Origin: Arbacia lixula | Taxonomy: Eukaryota; Echinodermata; Echinoidea; Arbacioida; Arbaciidae | Direction: 5' to 3' | Assembly (NCBI GenBank): GCA_963669155.1 | Contig: OZ022585.1 | Coordinates: 13,161,269 to 13,225,268, forward strand | Length of the DNA: 64,000 nucleotides | Shown here: in pieces, positions 1 to 12,235 of the stretch | Position numbering within the stretch: position 1 is the first letter of the stretch | Layout: the number at the start of each line of letters is the position of its first letter | Notes under the pieces: generated by a model | What the model was told of the DNA's origin: nothing | Databases searched by the model: none | The model's input: only the letters and a program-made list of their open reading frames with translations | Made by a program: the position numbers and the translations under genes

Positions 1-1652
1 ACAGATATAAATTCAGAATTTAGGTAATTTGATTTAGAAAGGATCAAATGTTGACAATTTAATGACGATAGTTATGACATTGCGTTCAAGAAAGCTATTT
101 CATTTTTTGTTTAAAATCTAGAAAAAAGCCCCAAGTCAGGCAGTATCATTATTACTAGGTGTTGTTCGGATAATCATTTAAAATAACCAGACGTAAAGTA
201 TCTCGTGTTTGTCTTCTCGCCTAGCAACAGGAATGTTGCAAGGCAACACGGATAACGAGATCTGACTAGTACCACAAAATGATCATCACCACTGCATTAT
301 ATACGACCACACGTGTACGCAGCAGAGCGAACTGTTACGCTGCGGAACGAGCAGCAGTCGAGATAAGGCAAGTGAATGAGCAGTGAGTTGAGGCGAGACG
401 AGGTAGGGCGAGCGGCAAGCGAGCAACAAACGAGTGGCTAACGAGATAAACACACAACGTGGCGAGCAAACTTCGTATTGCATTGTACTGCTACGAGCAA
501 AAGCGAGCAAGAGCGAGGTAAAACGCAACCTAAAGCGACCGTAAGCGGTCATTTTTCAGAAAAAATTACGAGCTATAACGAGCTCCATACGCAAAAGTGT
601 GAGGGCTGCCTAATGTTTTGCTGCGTCGTGCTGCTTAAGGCTGCGTTTAGGTTGCGTTCGGCTATCGCAGCAATACGCAGCTAAAAACGCAAAGGTGTGA
701 GCAGGGCTTAATTGAGGAGCTTGTTTATTTTAACAATCGGACACAACCACGTGATCCTATCCCCAAGACATGACAATTGGCGCAATCGGAGTGCATGTGG
801 ACAAAAAAAAGAGAGAGAAAAAGAATCAGGGCGAGCAGGTACACCTTTAACATTGTGCATTCTCACATATTTATGAAGCATTTTCATTAAAAATAATAAT
901 AAAAAAACATCAATTGAGAGAACAAGAGCTTTAATACACAGATATAAATTCAGAATTTAGGTAATTTGATTTAGAAAGGATCAAATGTTGACAATTTAAT
1001 GACGATAGTTATGACATTGCGTTCAAGAAAGCTATTTCATTTTTTGTTTAAAATCTAGAAAAAAGCCCCAAGTCAGGCAGTATCATTATTACTAGGTGTT
1101 GTTCGGATAATCATTTAAAATAACCAGACGTAAAGTATCTTGTGTTTGTCTTCTCGCCTAGCAACAGGAATGTTGCCAGGCAACACGGATAACGAGATCT
1201 GACACGGGGATCAACACCGCTGCAATATACGACCACACGTGTATGCATGCTAAGAGTGAACTGTTACGCTGCGGAACGAGCAGCAGTCGAGATAAAGCGA
1301 GTGAATGAGCAGTGAGTCGAGGCGAGACGAGGTAGGGCGAGCGGCTAGCGAGAAACAAGCGAGTGCAGGGCTAACGAGATAAACACGCAACGTGGAGAGC
1401 AAACTTCGTATTACATCGTACTGCTACGAGCAAAAGCGAGCTAGAGCGCGGTAAAACGCAACCTAAAGCGACCGTAAGCGGTCGTTTTTCAAAAAATGTA
1501 CGAGCTATAACGAGCTCCACACGCAACAGTGTGAGGGCTGCCGAATGTTTTGCTGCGTCGTGCTGCTTAAGGCCGGCTGCGTTTAGGCTGCGTTCGGGTA
1601 TCGCAGCAATACGTACATGTAGCTAAAAACGCAAAGGTGTGAGCCGGGCTTT
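1..1652. repeat. Direct duplication of a 0.7-kb palindrome-rich repeat (copies 1-710 and 938-1652)
   Basis: The stretch starting at base 1 recurs almost unchanged at 938 and runs about 700 bases in both copies, ending in a GGTGTGAGC-type motif near 700 and 1640. Inside each copy are many spaced GCGAG/ACGAG motifs, a short hairpin GACCG-TAAG-CGGTC, and inverted partners CGCAACCTAAA and TTTAGGTTGCG (about 505 and 645 in copy 1). This looks like a tandemly duplicated non-autonomous foldback-type element. The window begins at or inside copy 1, so more copies may lie to the left. Small ORFs here are by-products of the repeat. Confidence 0.75.
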
Positions 1653-2397
1653 ATGTTCGCACACACAATTTTACTACACAAAAAGCAATAGGTGGGACAG
1701 TCAAACCAATAACGACATATCTACATCAATTTTATGCTTATTTTGGATCTTCAAACAATATGGCAGGGTCTAAATCAGCATCTGTTACAAGATTTGGCAT
1801 GTAACCGGCAGATCACATCATATATATTGATAAAAATACTCGATAAGTTAACTTACTAGCTCAATTGATCCCACGTAGTCCGCTAGCGGCCCGGTTCGTG
1901 AAAATGCATTTGCCATATAATATGGTTCGTGAAAACAGTGACGAATTAAAACTTAAAAATTCAAACATTGGCTGATATGTTTCCTACATTTTCCTGTTTT
2001 AATTAAAATGAACATAATTTCAGGGTGGAGTTTCCCTTAGAGCACAAGTTAAAATTTTATTTGTAAATATTTGCCTATGCTTAGTGTACATGGTATAAAA
2101 CGGTGTATTAGGGAGACATGTCTCCTTAAGGTAGGACACAGGAAAATGTCTCCCTAACGCTGCCCAGAGTGAAACAAAACGTTAAGGAGACAAAAATTAG
2201 CACCATATATTTGTAACTTAAGAAAGGAATTCCTATTGAAAATGAGAAATGTGCTGATTTAAGGATAACAGTTTTAGTTTTTATTTTAGCGAATCATAAT
2301 AAACGTTGGTAGATTTTTTACAAAGTTATGATGTAATCTAGAAAATGTCTCCGAAAGACGCATTTTTATAGCATGTCTCCCTAACGCTGGATCCAGT

Positions 2398-2535
<138 letters not shown>

Positions 2536-2877
2536 TGGCCATATCATTGACTGAAAATGAATTAAAATGTTAATAAAATTGGGTGGGATAGATCACCATG
2601 GATACGCAATCACGAAATATACGAAATATCAAAGTTCAAGCTCAAAGATCGTTTAACTTTGGCAAAATATGCCAATTTCAGCCATGACTAGCTAGAAAAG
2701 GGTCTGATGGAGTTGTAATCTGGCAGGAAACAAAGAGATGAATAAAAATATTTTTTTGTAAGTAAAATAGGGGTAAATTTCTTTTTTTTTTCTTTTGTTT
2801 TTCCTTTCCCCCTTCTTTCCCCCCTTTTCCCCCCTTTTCTCCTCTCTTCTTCCCCTCACCAGTAGTCCATTATGCCC

Positions 2878-2949
2878 TGGCCCGTGGCCAATGGATAAGG
2901 CGTCCGACTTCGAATCGGAAGATTGAGGGTTCGAGTCCCTTCGTGGTCG
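2878..2949 (+). tRNA. tRNA-Arg(TCG)-like sequence, probable pseudogene
   Basis: From the D arm onward this matches the eukaryotic Arg-TCG tRNA pattern: D-arm GCC-AATGGATAA-GGC, a five-pair anticodon stem TCCGA/TCGGA with loop CTTCGAA (anticodon TCG), T arm GAGGG-TTCGAGT-CCCTT, and 3' acceptor strand CGTGGTC plus discriminator G. The 5' acceptor strand (TGGCCCG) makes only three Watson-Crick pairs plus one G-T wobble with it, and the D loop is one base short. That suggests a decayed gene or a tRNA-derived repeat head. A T/C-rich tract lies just upstream. Confidence 0.5.
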
Positions 2950-5399
2950 TAAAATTTAGCTTTTGATAAAGATATCATATTTTGTCTTTTATTCCCTTGT
3001 CAACCTCTTTAGGGATCCAGTACATCAATTTGCCATGATTGGCGTGGGACCAGGCGATCGTGTAAAGTACCACGTGCATATCGACCACGGCCGAAGCATA
3101 CATTAGCCCCGGGACATTAACTTATGATAAGTAAATAAAGTAAAATGCAGGAAGCAGCCATATATTGATGTATAACCTTGCTACATTGGGGCCAAACTAA
3201 ACGTTCAAAATATAGCGCGTGCATTACATGGATGCATATTATGGTCTTACTTTGATCTAGATTAAACAAGTTTTAGGTGGGCTCCACTGTAAGTCTGAAG
3301 TACATTCAGTTATGCATTTTTAGCAACCAACTGCATGTATAGGCAAGAGAGATTTCATGATTATGGCCACGGGGTGATACCAACTTATTTCGTACTTTGT
3401 TCGTTTTTTTTGGTTTTTTTGGGGTTTTTTTTTTGGTTTTTTTGTAGGCCTGGTCTATCCCTTATAGGCCATTGATACCAATGCTATGAAATAGTGAACA
3501 CTAACTTGGGATCAAATTCTAGATTTGTTGTCGGGACTGCAATTGATATATCAATTACTTTTATCTATGTTATTCACAAGAGGCGTCATTGTCATCTTTA
3601 TAATAAGATATATCGGTTTTTGTGCTATACATTCGAACTATTAGCATTTTCTAAACTAAGTTAAAGCCACGTCCACCGGTGAAGTTAGCTTGATTTCGAT
3701 GGAGCAAAAACATGACATGACGAAAATTGATAAGAAGTCATGTTTTTTTTCTCGGAATTATGATTTTCGCAAAAGAATATACATGTACTATCATTTAATT
3801 TATGCGTAGCTGTGCATTTGATATTTCATTTGGCACGTGATTAACACACATACATCTATTGTAAGTTAAGTTGGTGAGCACTGCGCACGTGACGTCACAA
3901 AATTGAAATTTCAAAAGAACTAGTCATCCTATGATTTTCATGAAACCTCCACTAATTTTATATAATTTGGTTATAGCGAAATATGCATGTTTTTGTTGTT
4001 AATATTATTGTTGTTGTTGTCTTTAAAGATTTTTTTTAACGTGATAGATATTTTACCCACCCATTCGTCTTGTCTTGATCTTGTATAACTTTGTTTATCC
4101 AAATGTGTTTGCATTATGATATCGGTTGTAAATTTTACTCGTATGTGTGTCGTTCTAGCTGAAAAATGTGCAATTAACAGTTTTTATTTTGATTTATTTG
4201 TTGTTCAATACACTGTATATTTATTGTTTCATATATATATATATTGTGGGCCCCTTTGAAAATCAGCTGAGCTGAAAGGGCCATCCACCATACGATGTGT
4301 CTTTCATATTGTTGTTTTCATATTAAAACCAATTCAACTTCATAATTGACTTGAGGGAAAAACTACAAAACAGTAGGCCTACATTTTCAATCTTAATGGA
4401 GACCACAGTCAAAAAAATAAGTTGATCTCAAAAGAACCAGAAGAATCTGAGAAGCAAAGCAAGAAAAAAAAAAAGGTTAAAAATAACTGATTTTGGTACT
4501 GGGAAATCCATTTAATTTGAACTATAGGCCTATTACCATCTCATGTATAACATATTCATGTATATCCTTTCACCTTCTTTTGCATATTCCATGCGATCTA
4601 TTAACTACGCGAGTGTTTAAAGAAGGGTGCTAATACCCTCAGTCATATGTGTTCATGTGCAGCAAGTCAATGGGCATTTCCTGGCTTGGTACTGAGAAAG
4701 TTACATTATCATAAGTGCTGAAAATGTTTACGTTATATAAAAACCTTCTTAATATACATGGTGAAAGTTTCATGAGTTTTTGTGAAAGAATAAGGAAGAT
4801 ATGCAAAGATGATTTTGTTGTTGTTGTTGTTGTTTACATTCGTTTCGTTCATTTCGCACCGAGATGGCAGTAGGAAATTTAAGATAATGACGGTCTTCAG
4901 AGAGATTTAATCATGGTTCTTTCCGCTAAGCCTGGTTAAACCTGGATCAACAATAATGAAAACTAGCTTTTCGCTGCTCCTGTAACAGCAAACTATAGAC
5001 CATGCGTGCTAAACTATTCTAATGCTAATTCCCTTAAATTATCAAATAATCATTCTAAATGGCAGAGACGGACTTTAAAAAGGAAATGCACTAACATTTT
5101 GTCTCCTCTTTCGATAAGCATGTTTCTGGGGTAAACGTTGGGTCTTCCCTCCCTCTGAAATATGAAACATGTTGAACATGTTCCTGTTTATTCCTTTGTT
5201 AAACTTTGTATGAATCATACCGGTCTCTTAACTCTTATACTATACTACACTCTATACTATACTACTAATCGTGAATTCTAGACCCCAAAATGTGATCAGT
5301 TTAATGATAAAGTATAAAATTGTATTAAACACACGGTAAATAGGGGAAATTAAAACAAAGAAACGAAAGATTACTTTTAGTAGAATTATATGACTAACG
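2950..5399. other. Non-coding intergenic DNA with a degenerate MITE
   Basis: No convincing coding exon on either strand. Contents: T/G-rich low-complexity tract at about 3395-3445, a degenerate MITE at about 3661-3960, short (GTT)n tracts near 4008 and 4815, and a short (AT)n at about 4240. Confidence 0.6.
3661..3960. mobile_element. Degenerate TTAA-MITE copy with a TGACGTCA core
   Basis: Begins TTAAAG and shares with the MITEs at 5400 and 6111 the block GACGTCACAAAATTGAAATT (near 3890) and a GATAAGAAGTCATG-type segment. The right end is eroded, so the boundary is approximate. Confidence 0.4.
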
Positions 5400-5760
5400 T
5401 TAAAGGGATAGTTCACCCAGAAGTTACATTGGTTTCAATAGAAGCAGGAATATGAAAGAAACATATCAGTTCAACAAAAATTCGTCAAAGGATAAGAAAG
5501 TTATCTTTTGGCATTTCAATTTTGTGACGTCATATGCGAGATGCTCTCCCATATGTTGTGTGCTGTATTTTTTCTTAAATTGCTCTTTTTCTGTTTTTGA
5601 TTAAGTGTTTTTTCACAGCGGTATGTGTGTAAAAACGTGTTTCTTGTGGTGTATCAATTGCTGAAGTAAAACGATGCATATCCTTTTGAGAAAAAAAAAA
5701 TCATTTTCCATTTCTGTTTATGTTGAAACCAACTTAATTTCAGGGGGAACTGTCACTTAA
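5400..5760. mobile_element. TTAA-flanked MITE, copy A
   Basis: Bounded by TTAA at 5400-5403 and 5757-5760. The left end TTAAAGGGATAGTTCACCC is roughly mirrored by the right end, whose complement begins TTAAGTGACAGTTCCCCC, followed on both sides by TTGGTTTCA. It carries a TGACGTCA palindrome near 5525. No ORF, so it is non-autonomous. TTAA target duplication is typical of piggyBac-type elements; the family assignment is inference. Confidence 0.7.
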
Positions 5761-6110
5761 AATTTCAAATTGACTTATTGTCAGGTTGTCTGAAAATAAA
5801 GTCTGTTCCTGCAGATTCTTGTATTAACAACCTCATTATCACGCTCTAAGCCACCCAGTCAGGTTGCATAGTGACATTCTTGTCAAAGTAATGAGATCTA
5901 ATGATACATGCAATGGGAAGATATTGTGGTAAAGTCAGAATTAATCTGGAAAAAGCAGCTAGGGCACAGAGGATAGTGTTTAACAGTGCACTTATGTTTT
6001 CCATACACTATTAGAGTCATTATGTCAACAGACTGGACATATACTGTATGTTATTTTTGTGGTTCATGCCAACTAGAATTTAGTACTCTTTACACAAGGG
6101 ATACGCCATC

Positions 6111-6594
6111 TTAAATGGGATAGTTCACCCTAAAATTATGTTTTATTTCAATAAAAGCAGACACACGAAAGAAACATATTTGTGAAGGTTTAATGAAAAT
6201 CCATCACGATAAGAAAGTTCTGATCTTTTAAAGTTTTGATTTTGTGATGTCACATACATTTTTTTTTTTTTGGAAAAGGTACATTTTGTCAAAAGTATAT
6301 GCATCTTTTTACCTGTGCATTTGAAACATCGTTTGAAATATGTTTTTTACACATGTACCTGTATGAAAAAAGGGAATTCTGTTGTCAAAACAGAAAAAGA
6401 GCAATTTATATAATTATACTGTACACAACATAATCATGAGAGCACCTCGCGCGTGACGTCACAAAATTGAAATTTCAAAAGATCATAACTTTCTTATCCT
6501 TTGACGGATTCTTATCAAACTTCACTAATATGTTTCTCTCATGTTTCTGCTTTTCTTGAAACCAACTTATCTTCAGGGTGAACCACCCCTTTAA
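6111..6594. mobile_element. TTAA-flanked MITE, copy B
   Basis: Same family as the element at 5400-5760. TTAA at 6111-6114 and 6591-6594, left end GGGATAGTTCACCCT, right end AGGGTGAACCACCCC. The two arms fold on each other (GATAAGAAAGTT on the left, AACTTTCTTATC on the right). It has a TGATGTCA on the left arm and TGACGTCA on the right arm. No coding capacity. Confidence 0.75.
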
Positions 6595-6944
6595 ACTACT
6601 GCATTAAACAGCACACAACACACAAATAACTCGGGTTTAAACTCCTCTCCTGTCAAGTATACAATACATCAAATTTATTTTAAGTGACACTTCAAAGTGA
6701 AAATTTTACATCATGATTCCGGAAGAAGGAAGAAAGAGTTGCCTAGTATACAGATTACGAGATACACCACAAAGACAAGAATATTTTACTTCTCCTTCCC
6801 ATTCCCCTTACCCTCCCTGTAATCAAAGTACACAGGAATATGCTTTTAGCGGCTACTAGTATTACACTCCCCCCCCCCCCTTGAACAATGGTTCTAATTG
6901 GAATCTGTATTCAAATAACCTGCCATAAAGATCACATGTGTGCC

Positions 6945-7310
6945 TCCTTTAAATCCTTATGCACCACCGAGGCATTTTGCACTGGTGATACACACCATTC
7001 CCAAAGTGCAGTATGAAGTCTGGCAGAGAAGGCGTTAACTTGTTATACACCATTGAAACATTTTTGCACTGGTAATACACACCATTCCCATAGGTCAGTA
7101 TGGAATCTGACAGAGAAGGAGTTAACTCTCTATGCACCATTAAGGCATGTTTTGCACTGAAAATACACACCATTCCCATAGGGATATATGGAATGTGGCA
7201 TAAAGTGATTTAACTCTTTATGCGCCATTGAGGAATTTTTGCACTGATAATACACACTATTCCCATAGGGTAGTATGGAGTCTGGCAGAGAAGGAGGTAA
7301 GCAGTATCTG
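6945..7310. repeat. Minisatellite, about 92-bp unit, four degenerate copies
   Basis: The unit contains ATGCACCATTGAGGCATTTT, TTGCACTG.TAATACACACC, ATTCCCATAG and TCTGGCAGAGAAGG, repeated four times with moderate divergence. The peptide readable on the minus strand merely mirrors the repeat. Confidence 0.85.
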
Positions 7311-7364
7311 TATACAAGTTTTACTGCTCTGACAATAATGCAACATTAAAATAATGTCCAATTT

Positions 7365-7740
7365 GAGGAATCGTCTTGTAACTACATAAACAATATACAT
7401 GTACTTAGATCACATGTGTTAAGAGCATTACGTGTAACAAAATTATGTACCAACAGTGTTGACATCGGAAGGATTAATCATGTACAAGTAAGGTACCAAT
7501 GTACATACTCCTTTCCAGTTTGCACATTATATCTAAAAATATTTAGATATCCAAAATATGTCATGAACTTGCAGCACTTATGAGAGAGTTATATGATAGG
7601 AAATAAAACTTGACTGACCTCTAAGGGGATTAAAAAAAAAAACCCACACATTTAGAAGGCATTGAAGAACTCTGAAATGTAGGTACATTAATCACATTAA
7701 AACATATCGAGGATGTATCGTAACAAGACAGGAAGCACAA
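7365..7740. repeat. Diverged segment duplicated at 11875-12235 (copy 1)
   Basis: Shares, in the same order and orientation, ACAAAATTATGTA, CAGTG.TGA, AATCATGTACAA, AATGTACAT, CCTTTCCAGTTT, AAAATATGT and ACTTGCAGCA with 11875-12235. No coding frame is visible. Confidence 0.6.
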
Positions 7741-7829
7741 CTTGCAATGCCATGTACGGGACAATGTTACGTGTCATGAAATTTTGTTTTGAAATATTGA
7801 GGTGTTCAGAAGTACTGCCAAAATTTGAA

Positions 7830-7871
7830 GGGGGGGGGGGGGTGGGTGGGCATAATGCCCCCCCCCCCCCC
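7830..7871. repeat. G13 / C14 inverted homopolymer hairpin
   Basis: Thirteen G (7830-7842), a 15-nt G-rich loop, then fourteen C (7858-7871). The tracts can pair as a stem, and the G side followed by TGGGTGGG could form a G-quadruplex. Homopolymer length may be affected by sequencing error. Confidence 0.8.
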
Positions 7872-9023
7872 GAGTATTAGGGTTAGGGTTAATGTAATGA
7901 TGCTTTGTAGGACATTAATGATTGACCTTCCCCTCAACATGAACATGTCATTAAAAGTGTACACTTATCTAGGCAATGTACATATTTTTTTTTAAATCTA
8001 TGAATAATGTACCTATTTGCTTGATTTGATTTGAAGAAACTATTTGGAATATTTGTTTTTATTAATGTCTGGATGGCTTATAAGACCTGATATCAAAGAC
8101 AGACAAAGGAAAAAGTTTTTGATGAATGTTTACATCAAACATAGATTATATTGCAAGAGGTCACACATTCCATTTGCCCTTTCATGTAAGCTGCTTACTC
8201 TAACGCAATTCTCTGCTATACATTACATGTACTATTATTGCAAGGGTATTTCAAAATCAATTTCAAATCATGTGCATCAAAGAGATAACGTGGTGCATCT
8301 CTATGGCTGTAAGCAGTCAAATCACAATTTTGAACGAACAAAAATTAGTGTATTACATGACATGCAGAATGCTAGCTTTTATGCTAACTAAACAATATTT
8401 GCAAACATACAAGTGCTTGCTTGAGATTTCTCCTACATAGCATTTTTTCTGAGAGATAAGATATATTGATCACTTTACACGTCATACATGGATTCACATG
8501 CATATTGGGATGTGTTATGCTGTGTTACAGCCAATCATCACTTTAAAACTTTCTGTCATAATTATAATCTCACAGCATAAAAATATTTTGTCTACTACAA
8601 GCAAATGAACACAAAATTGAAATAAAAAGTATCAGCACTAAGATTATTAATACGTATGTGTACAGAACTTAATCACAAACACTCAAATATGGCCAGTATA
8701 AAAGAGTTTAAAAATGTGCAGCAAAGATCATTATTTCAGAGATGACTAGATAGATAAAATAATCAAGCTAAAAAAAAATGCTGGAAGTAATTAGTGATCA
8801 GTTATCATATTGAGGCACACTGTATGTGAATCTGCATTGAATGAAGTAGACAAATTATCGCTCTAGTTTATGATCGACATATAAAGTGTGTTTCACAATA
8901 TTGTTGTGTAAGGCAAGCTTGCAAAATGAAGTATCTTTACAATTCATTTTAGTTAGAGGATAGTGCACAGAAAGTTATGCATCCTTTTGCAAACACATGC
9001 AAGTTGGGAGAAAAAAACACAAG

Positions 9024-9503
9024 AGGTGCATCTTCATTAGCCCGATGAGACGAAATAGCAAGCTATTTTGCTAATCTGGGGAATTAGACTGAAGTTGCAA
9101 TCGCGTCTTCATTAGCTCGAAACTCGGGATGCATAAATTATCCCGATATTCGCACATGCGCAGTGTGCGACGAGAATAGGCCACGATCGCATGGCTTAGG
9201 TTGTGAAGCTCGCATTCACGCATGTATAAAAACGTAAACAATGCCTCGTGCACGCTGATGCATGCCGAGGTCAGGAAATTTTCAGGCTAATCAAGACGTT
9301 CCGAGCTAGCTCGAGCTCATCCGCGAACTAGGTCAAGCTAGCTCCATCTAGATTTCTTGGGAAATTTTCTCGACCAAATAGCTAGCTATTTCGCCTGATC
9401 TGGCTAATGAAGACGCAAAGAGCTAGCTATTTCGTAATCTGGCTAGCTAACCCGATCAGAACAAGCTAGCTATTTCACCCACATCGGGCTAATGAAGACA
9501 CCC
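9024..9503. mobile_element. Foldback/MITE-like element with CTTCATTAGCCCGATG ends
   Basis: The left end reads CTTCATTAGCCCGATG and the right end carries its complement CATCGGGCTAATGAAG. The internal motifs GTCTTCATTAGC, CTAGCTATTTCG and their complements recur several times, so the element is built of inverted sub-repeats. No coding capacity and no clear target duplication. Confidence 0.6.
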
Positions 9504-10570
9504 ATAAACAGATAAAAATGGTCTCCACAGATCCCTCCACTGCCAACCATTCTGATACATGTATAGTTCAATGATAGAAACAAGTCCACACAAGCCCTCA
9601 ATTATGCTTGAGTAAAGGATGTGAAGCTTTTATCTCCAGACACTGGGTGTTTTATGGTACCTTGTGCATAATGTAGCTAATCCTGAGTAGATTAAACAGG
9701 ATTAACAGCTACACATTAATCTACATTGATAACATATAACACATAACATACACCACAATGTGCATGATGTCGTCACAGATGAAAACTTCTTGACAAGGCA
9801 CATCGACATGTAAGTGTTAAAACAGCATTTTGTCAGCTTTTGTGGAGTCTTTGAGCCATGCATGTCTATGCTTTGATACAAACATTATTAGAGCCAACAT
9901 ATAATCATAGTCACTTTGTCAGAAACAGTGAGTCATCCACTTGAATGCCGAGTTACAATGATTAAATCTTTAGTTATAATATCAAATAACAAAGAAACAT
10001 ACGGGTACACTTACACTTTTATGATATTGAATTTGGAAGAAGAACAACAATAAAAGCTGTCATACAATACATTTGAAAAGAATATCAAAACAAATATTTA
10101 TTCATAAGCAAATATAATTACTTTCTCAATATAAAAAACCTATATTTTAAGTTCACACAAAAATTCAACATTATTTTCTGATATATTTCAAGAGTTTAAG
10201 GTGAAATGTGAATACCATTTATATTATTAAAGGCTACTAACAATCACAAGACACTTTAATTTATAGAAAAGGCAAACAAGGTTGAACTTTTTCATGACAA
10301 CATAGTAAAATAAAAAAAATTCTCCATGAATCTCAACATTTCACATAATAATTAACACAGCAACAAATGGTACATGATAATGTTATTCATAAGATTTCAA
10401 ATTATGCAACATGTAATTTTGCTGAAATACATCACTGTTTACATTGCATTGAGAAAAAGGAAGTCAGAAAGAGGCACCAACATTGATATTCTTTTTAAAA
10501 ATACTACTTATAACTCTGAATAACTTGCACTATGAGACCTATGTACACTTCTTGAGTTTAATTTGCTTAT

Positions 10571-10571
<1 letters not shown>

Positions 10572-10602
<31 letters not shown>
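10572..10602. repeat. (GTT)n microsatellite
   Basis: About ten GTT units; the poly-Leu and poly-Gln peptides in overlapping frames are translations of the repeat. Confidence 0.95.
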
Positions 10603-10603
<1 letters not shown>

Positions 10604-11874
10604 TACAAACATAGGGTCAATCAATCTAGATATTTTTTGCTCACACCAAATGACCATGAAAATACACATGTAATGAACACACAGGTAAAGTGTACAAGTA
10701 CTCCAGTAAGCCAATACTGGCCAAGCATATCCCAATATGTCGGAATTTACCACATTATGTTTTATATATTACTGTCCACAAATTAATAATCAATGACAAG
10801 TTGGTACTTTTGGAGCAGTGAGGCCTTTCCACCACAAAATCTTTCAAATATCACACCATTGCAATCTCTCTTAAAAATGTCTATAACAACCTTCAGAGGA
10901 TTTATTTGTATCACTTAAATTCAAGGTTGCAAGTTATATATGAATTCTACATGTGTTCACAGGTACATGCTTGATGTCTTCATCTCGGTACACAAGTTCT
11001 CAGTTAATATACGTTTGGAGGAAGAGGCTAGAGATTTGTGAGGGGCATATTTCATGAAAGATCATGAGAACTCCCTCGAATGGTAGGGTACCCAATGAAG
11101 AAGTTTTCCAGAGAGCCAACATGAAAAGAATCTAATGTGATCTTACATGTAGAATGATATTTGTGGGACATGTACTTTGTAAAGTTGGCTTGGAGAAGTT
11201 GGCTTTGACAGGAAAGAAAGATGAGAATAGAAGCATGGGAAGGACAGTTACATGGAGAATAAAGCAGCCTGACAGAATAGTATGCAGATCAAGGGGCTGT
11301 TTACCAATACCATGAAGTAGAGCTGATACAAACAGACAAAAGAGTTGTGGCACTCCATGATCGCCTCCAGCACAGGACATGGCACTTAGATAGATACAGT
11401 TGGGCCTGAGAGCAACGTTACAGCTGATTGCAATCTATTGCAGTCAGACTGCAGTCAATGTATGGAGCTGATTGCATTTAACTGCAATCACTGTGCAATT
11501 GATCTCAGGCTCCACTGTAAGACACCACAGCATTCTGGTTAATAAGGACGAAAGAGAAACTAGTCCCTTGTCCAATGCAAAAGGTGATTTCTGAACAATG
11601 TGTGAGTTGCAGAGTACTGAGATTAGCTGTGCATCATGTTATGGCATTGAGTCAGGAAAAACAATGAGAGAAATGTACAATGTTCTTAACTGCATCATGT
11701 TATCTTTGGATGAATTTGATGTATTAGAAGCAAAAAATTACCATATCAGGACTCATATAATCTGTATGAAATAACTCAAGCATATTACACATTAACTCAT
11801 CATATTTGTAATTTAACTCTGTAAAAAAGTTCTTTCCCAAAAGTGATGCAACTTAAAAAAAAAAGTGTCCACTT

Positions 11875-12235
11875 TAAACAATGGTCTTGTATACATGTAC
11901 ATGAACACAAACAACATTGTACTTCTGGCCGGTGCATTAATAGTATTGCTCGTTACAAAATTATGTATTTACAGTGCTGAATTCAAAAGTTTCAATCATG
12001 TACAAATAATGTGCAATGTACATTCCCCTTTCCAGTTTACGTATCATATTTACAAATTATGCACTGACTAAATGCAAAATATGTAATGAAACTTGCAGCA
12101 TTTGCCATAGATCTATAGGATAGCAAAGATAATTTAAGAATTTACACTTAAAAAGGAATTAAAGATGGCTAAAAAGTAACAGATATCAATCAACTTTAAA
12201 CCGGGTGAGGATGTCTTTAAAAAAGACAGGAAGAC
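11875..12235. repeat. Diverged segment duplicated at 7365-7740 (copy 2)
   Basis: Partner of the 7365-7740 segment, about 4.5 kb away in direct orientation. It lies about 0.7 kb downstream of the AGPAT3/4 stop codon, so it may belong to the 3' UTR of that gene. Confidence 0.6.

Noticed and set aside
6945..7310. Spaced repeats resembling a CRISPR array
   Set aside because: The 92-bp units are similar throughout without unique spacers, and the genome is eukaryotic.
7876..7896. TTAGGGTTAGGGTT telomere-like motif
   Set aside because: Only two units; too short to be an interstitial telomeric array.
8044..8391. 115-codon plus-strand frame
   Set aside because: No recognisable domain, AT-rich composition like its surroundings, no neighbouring exon.
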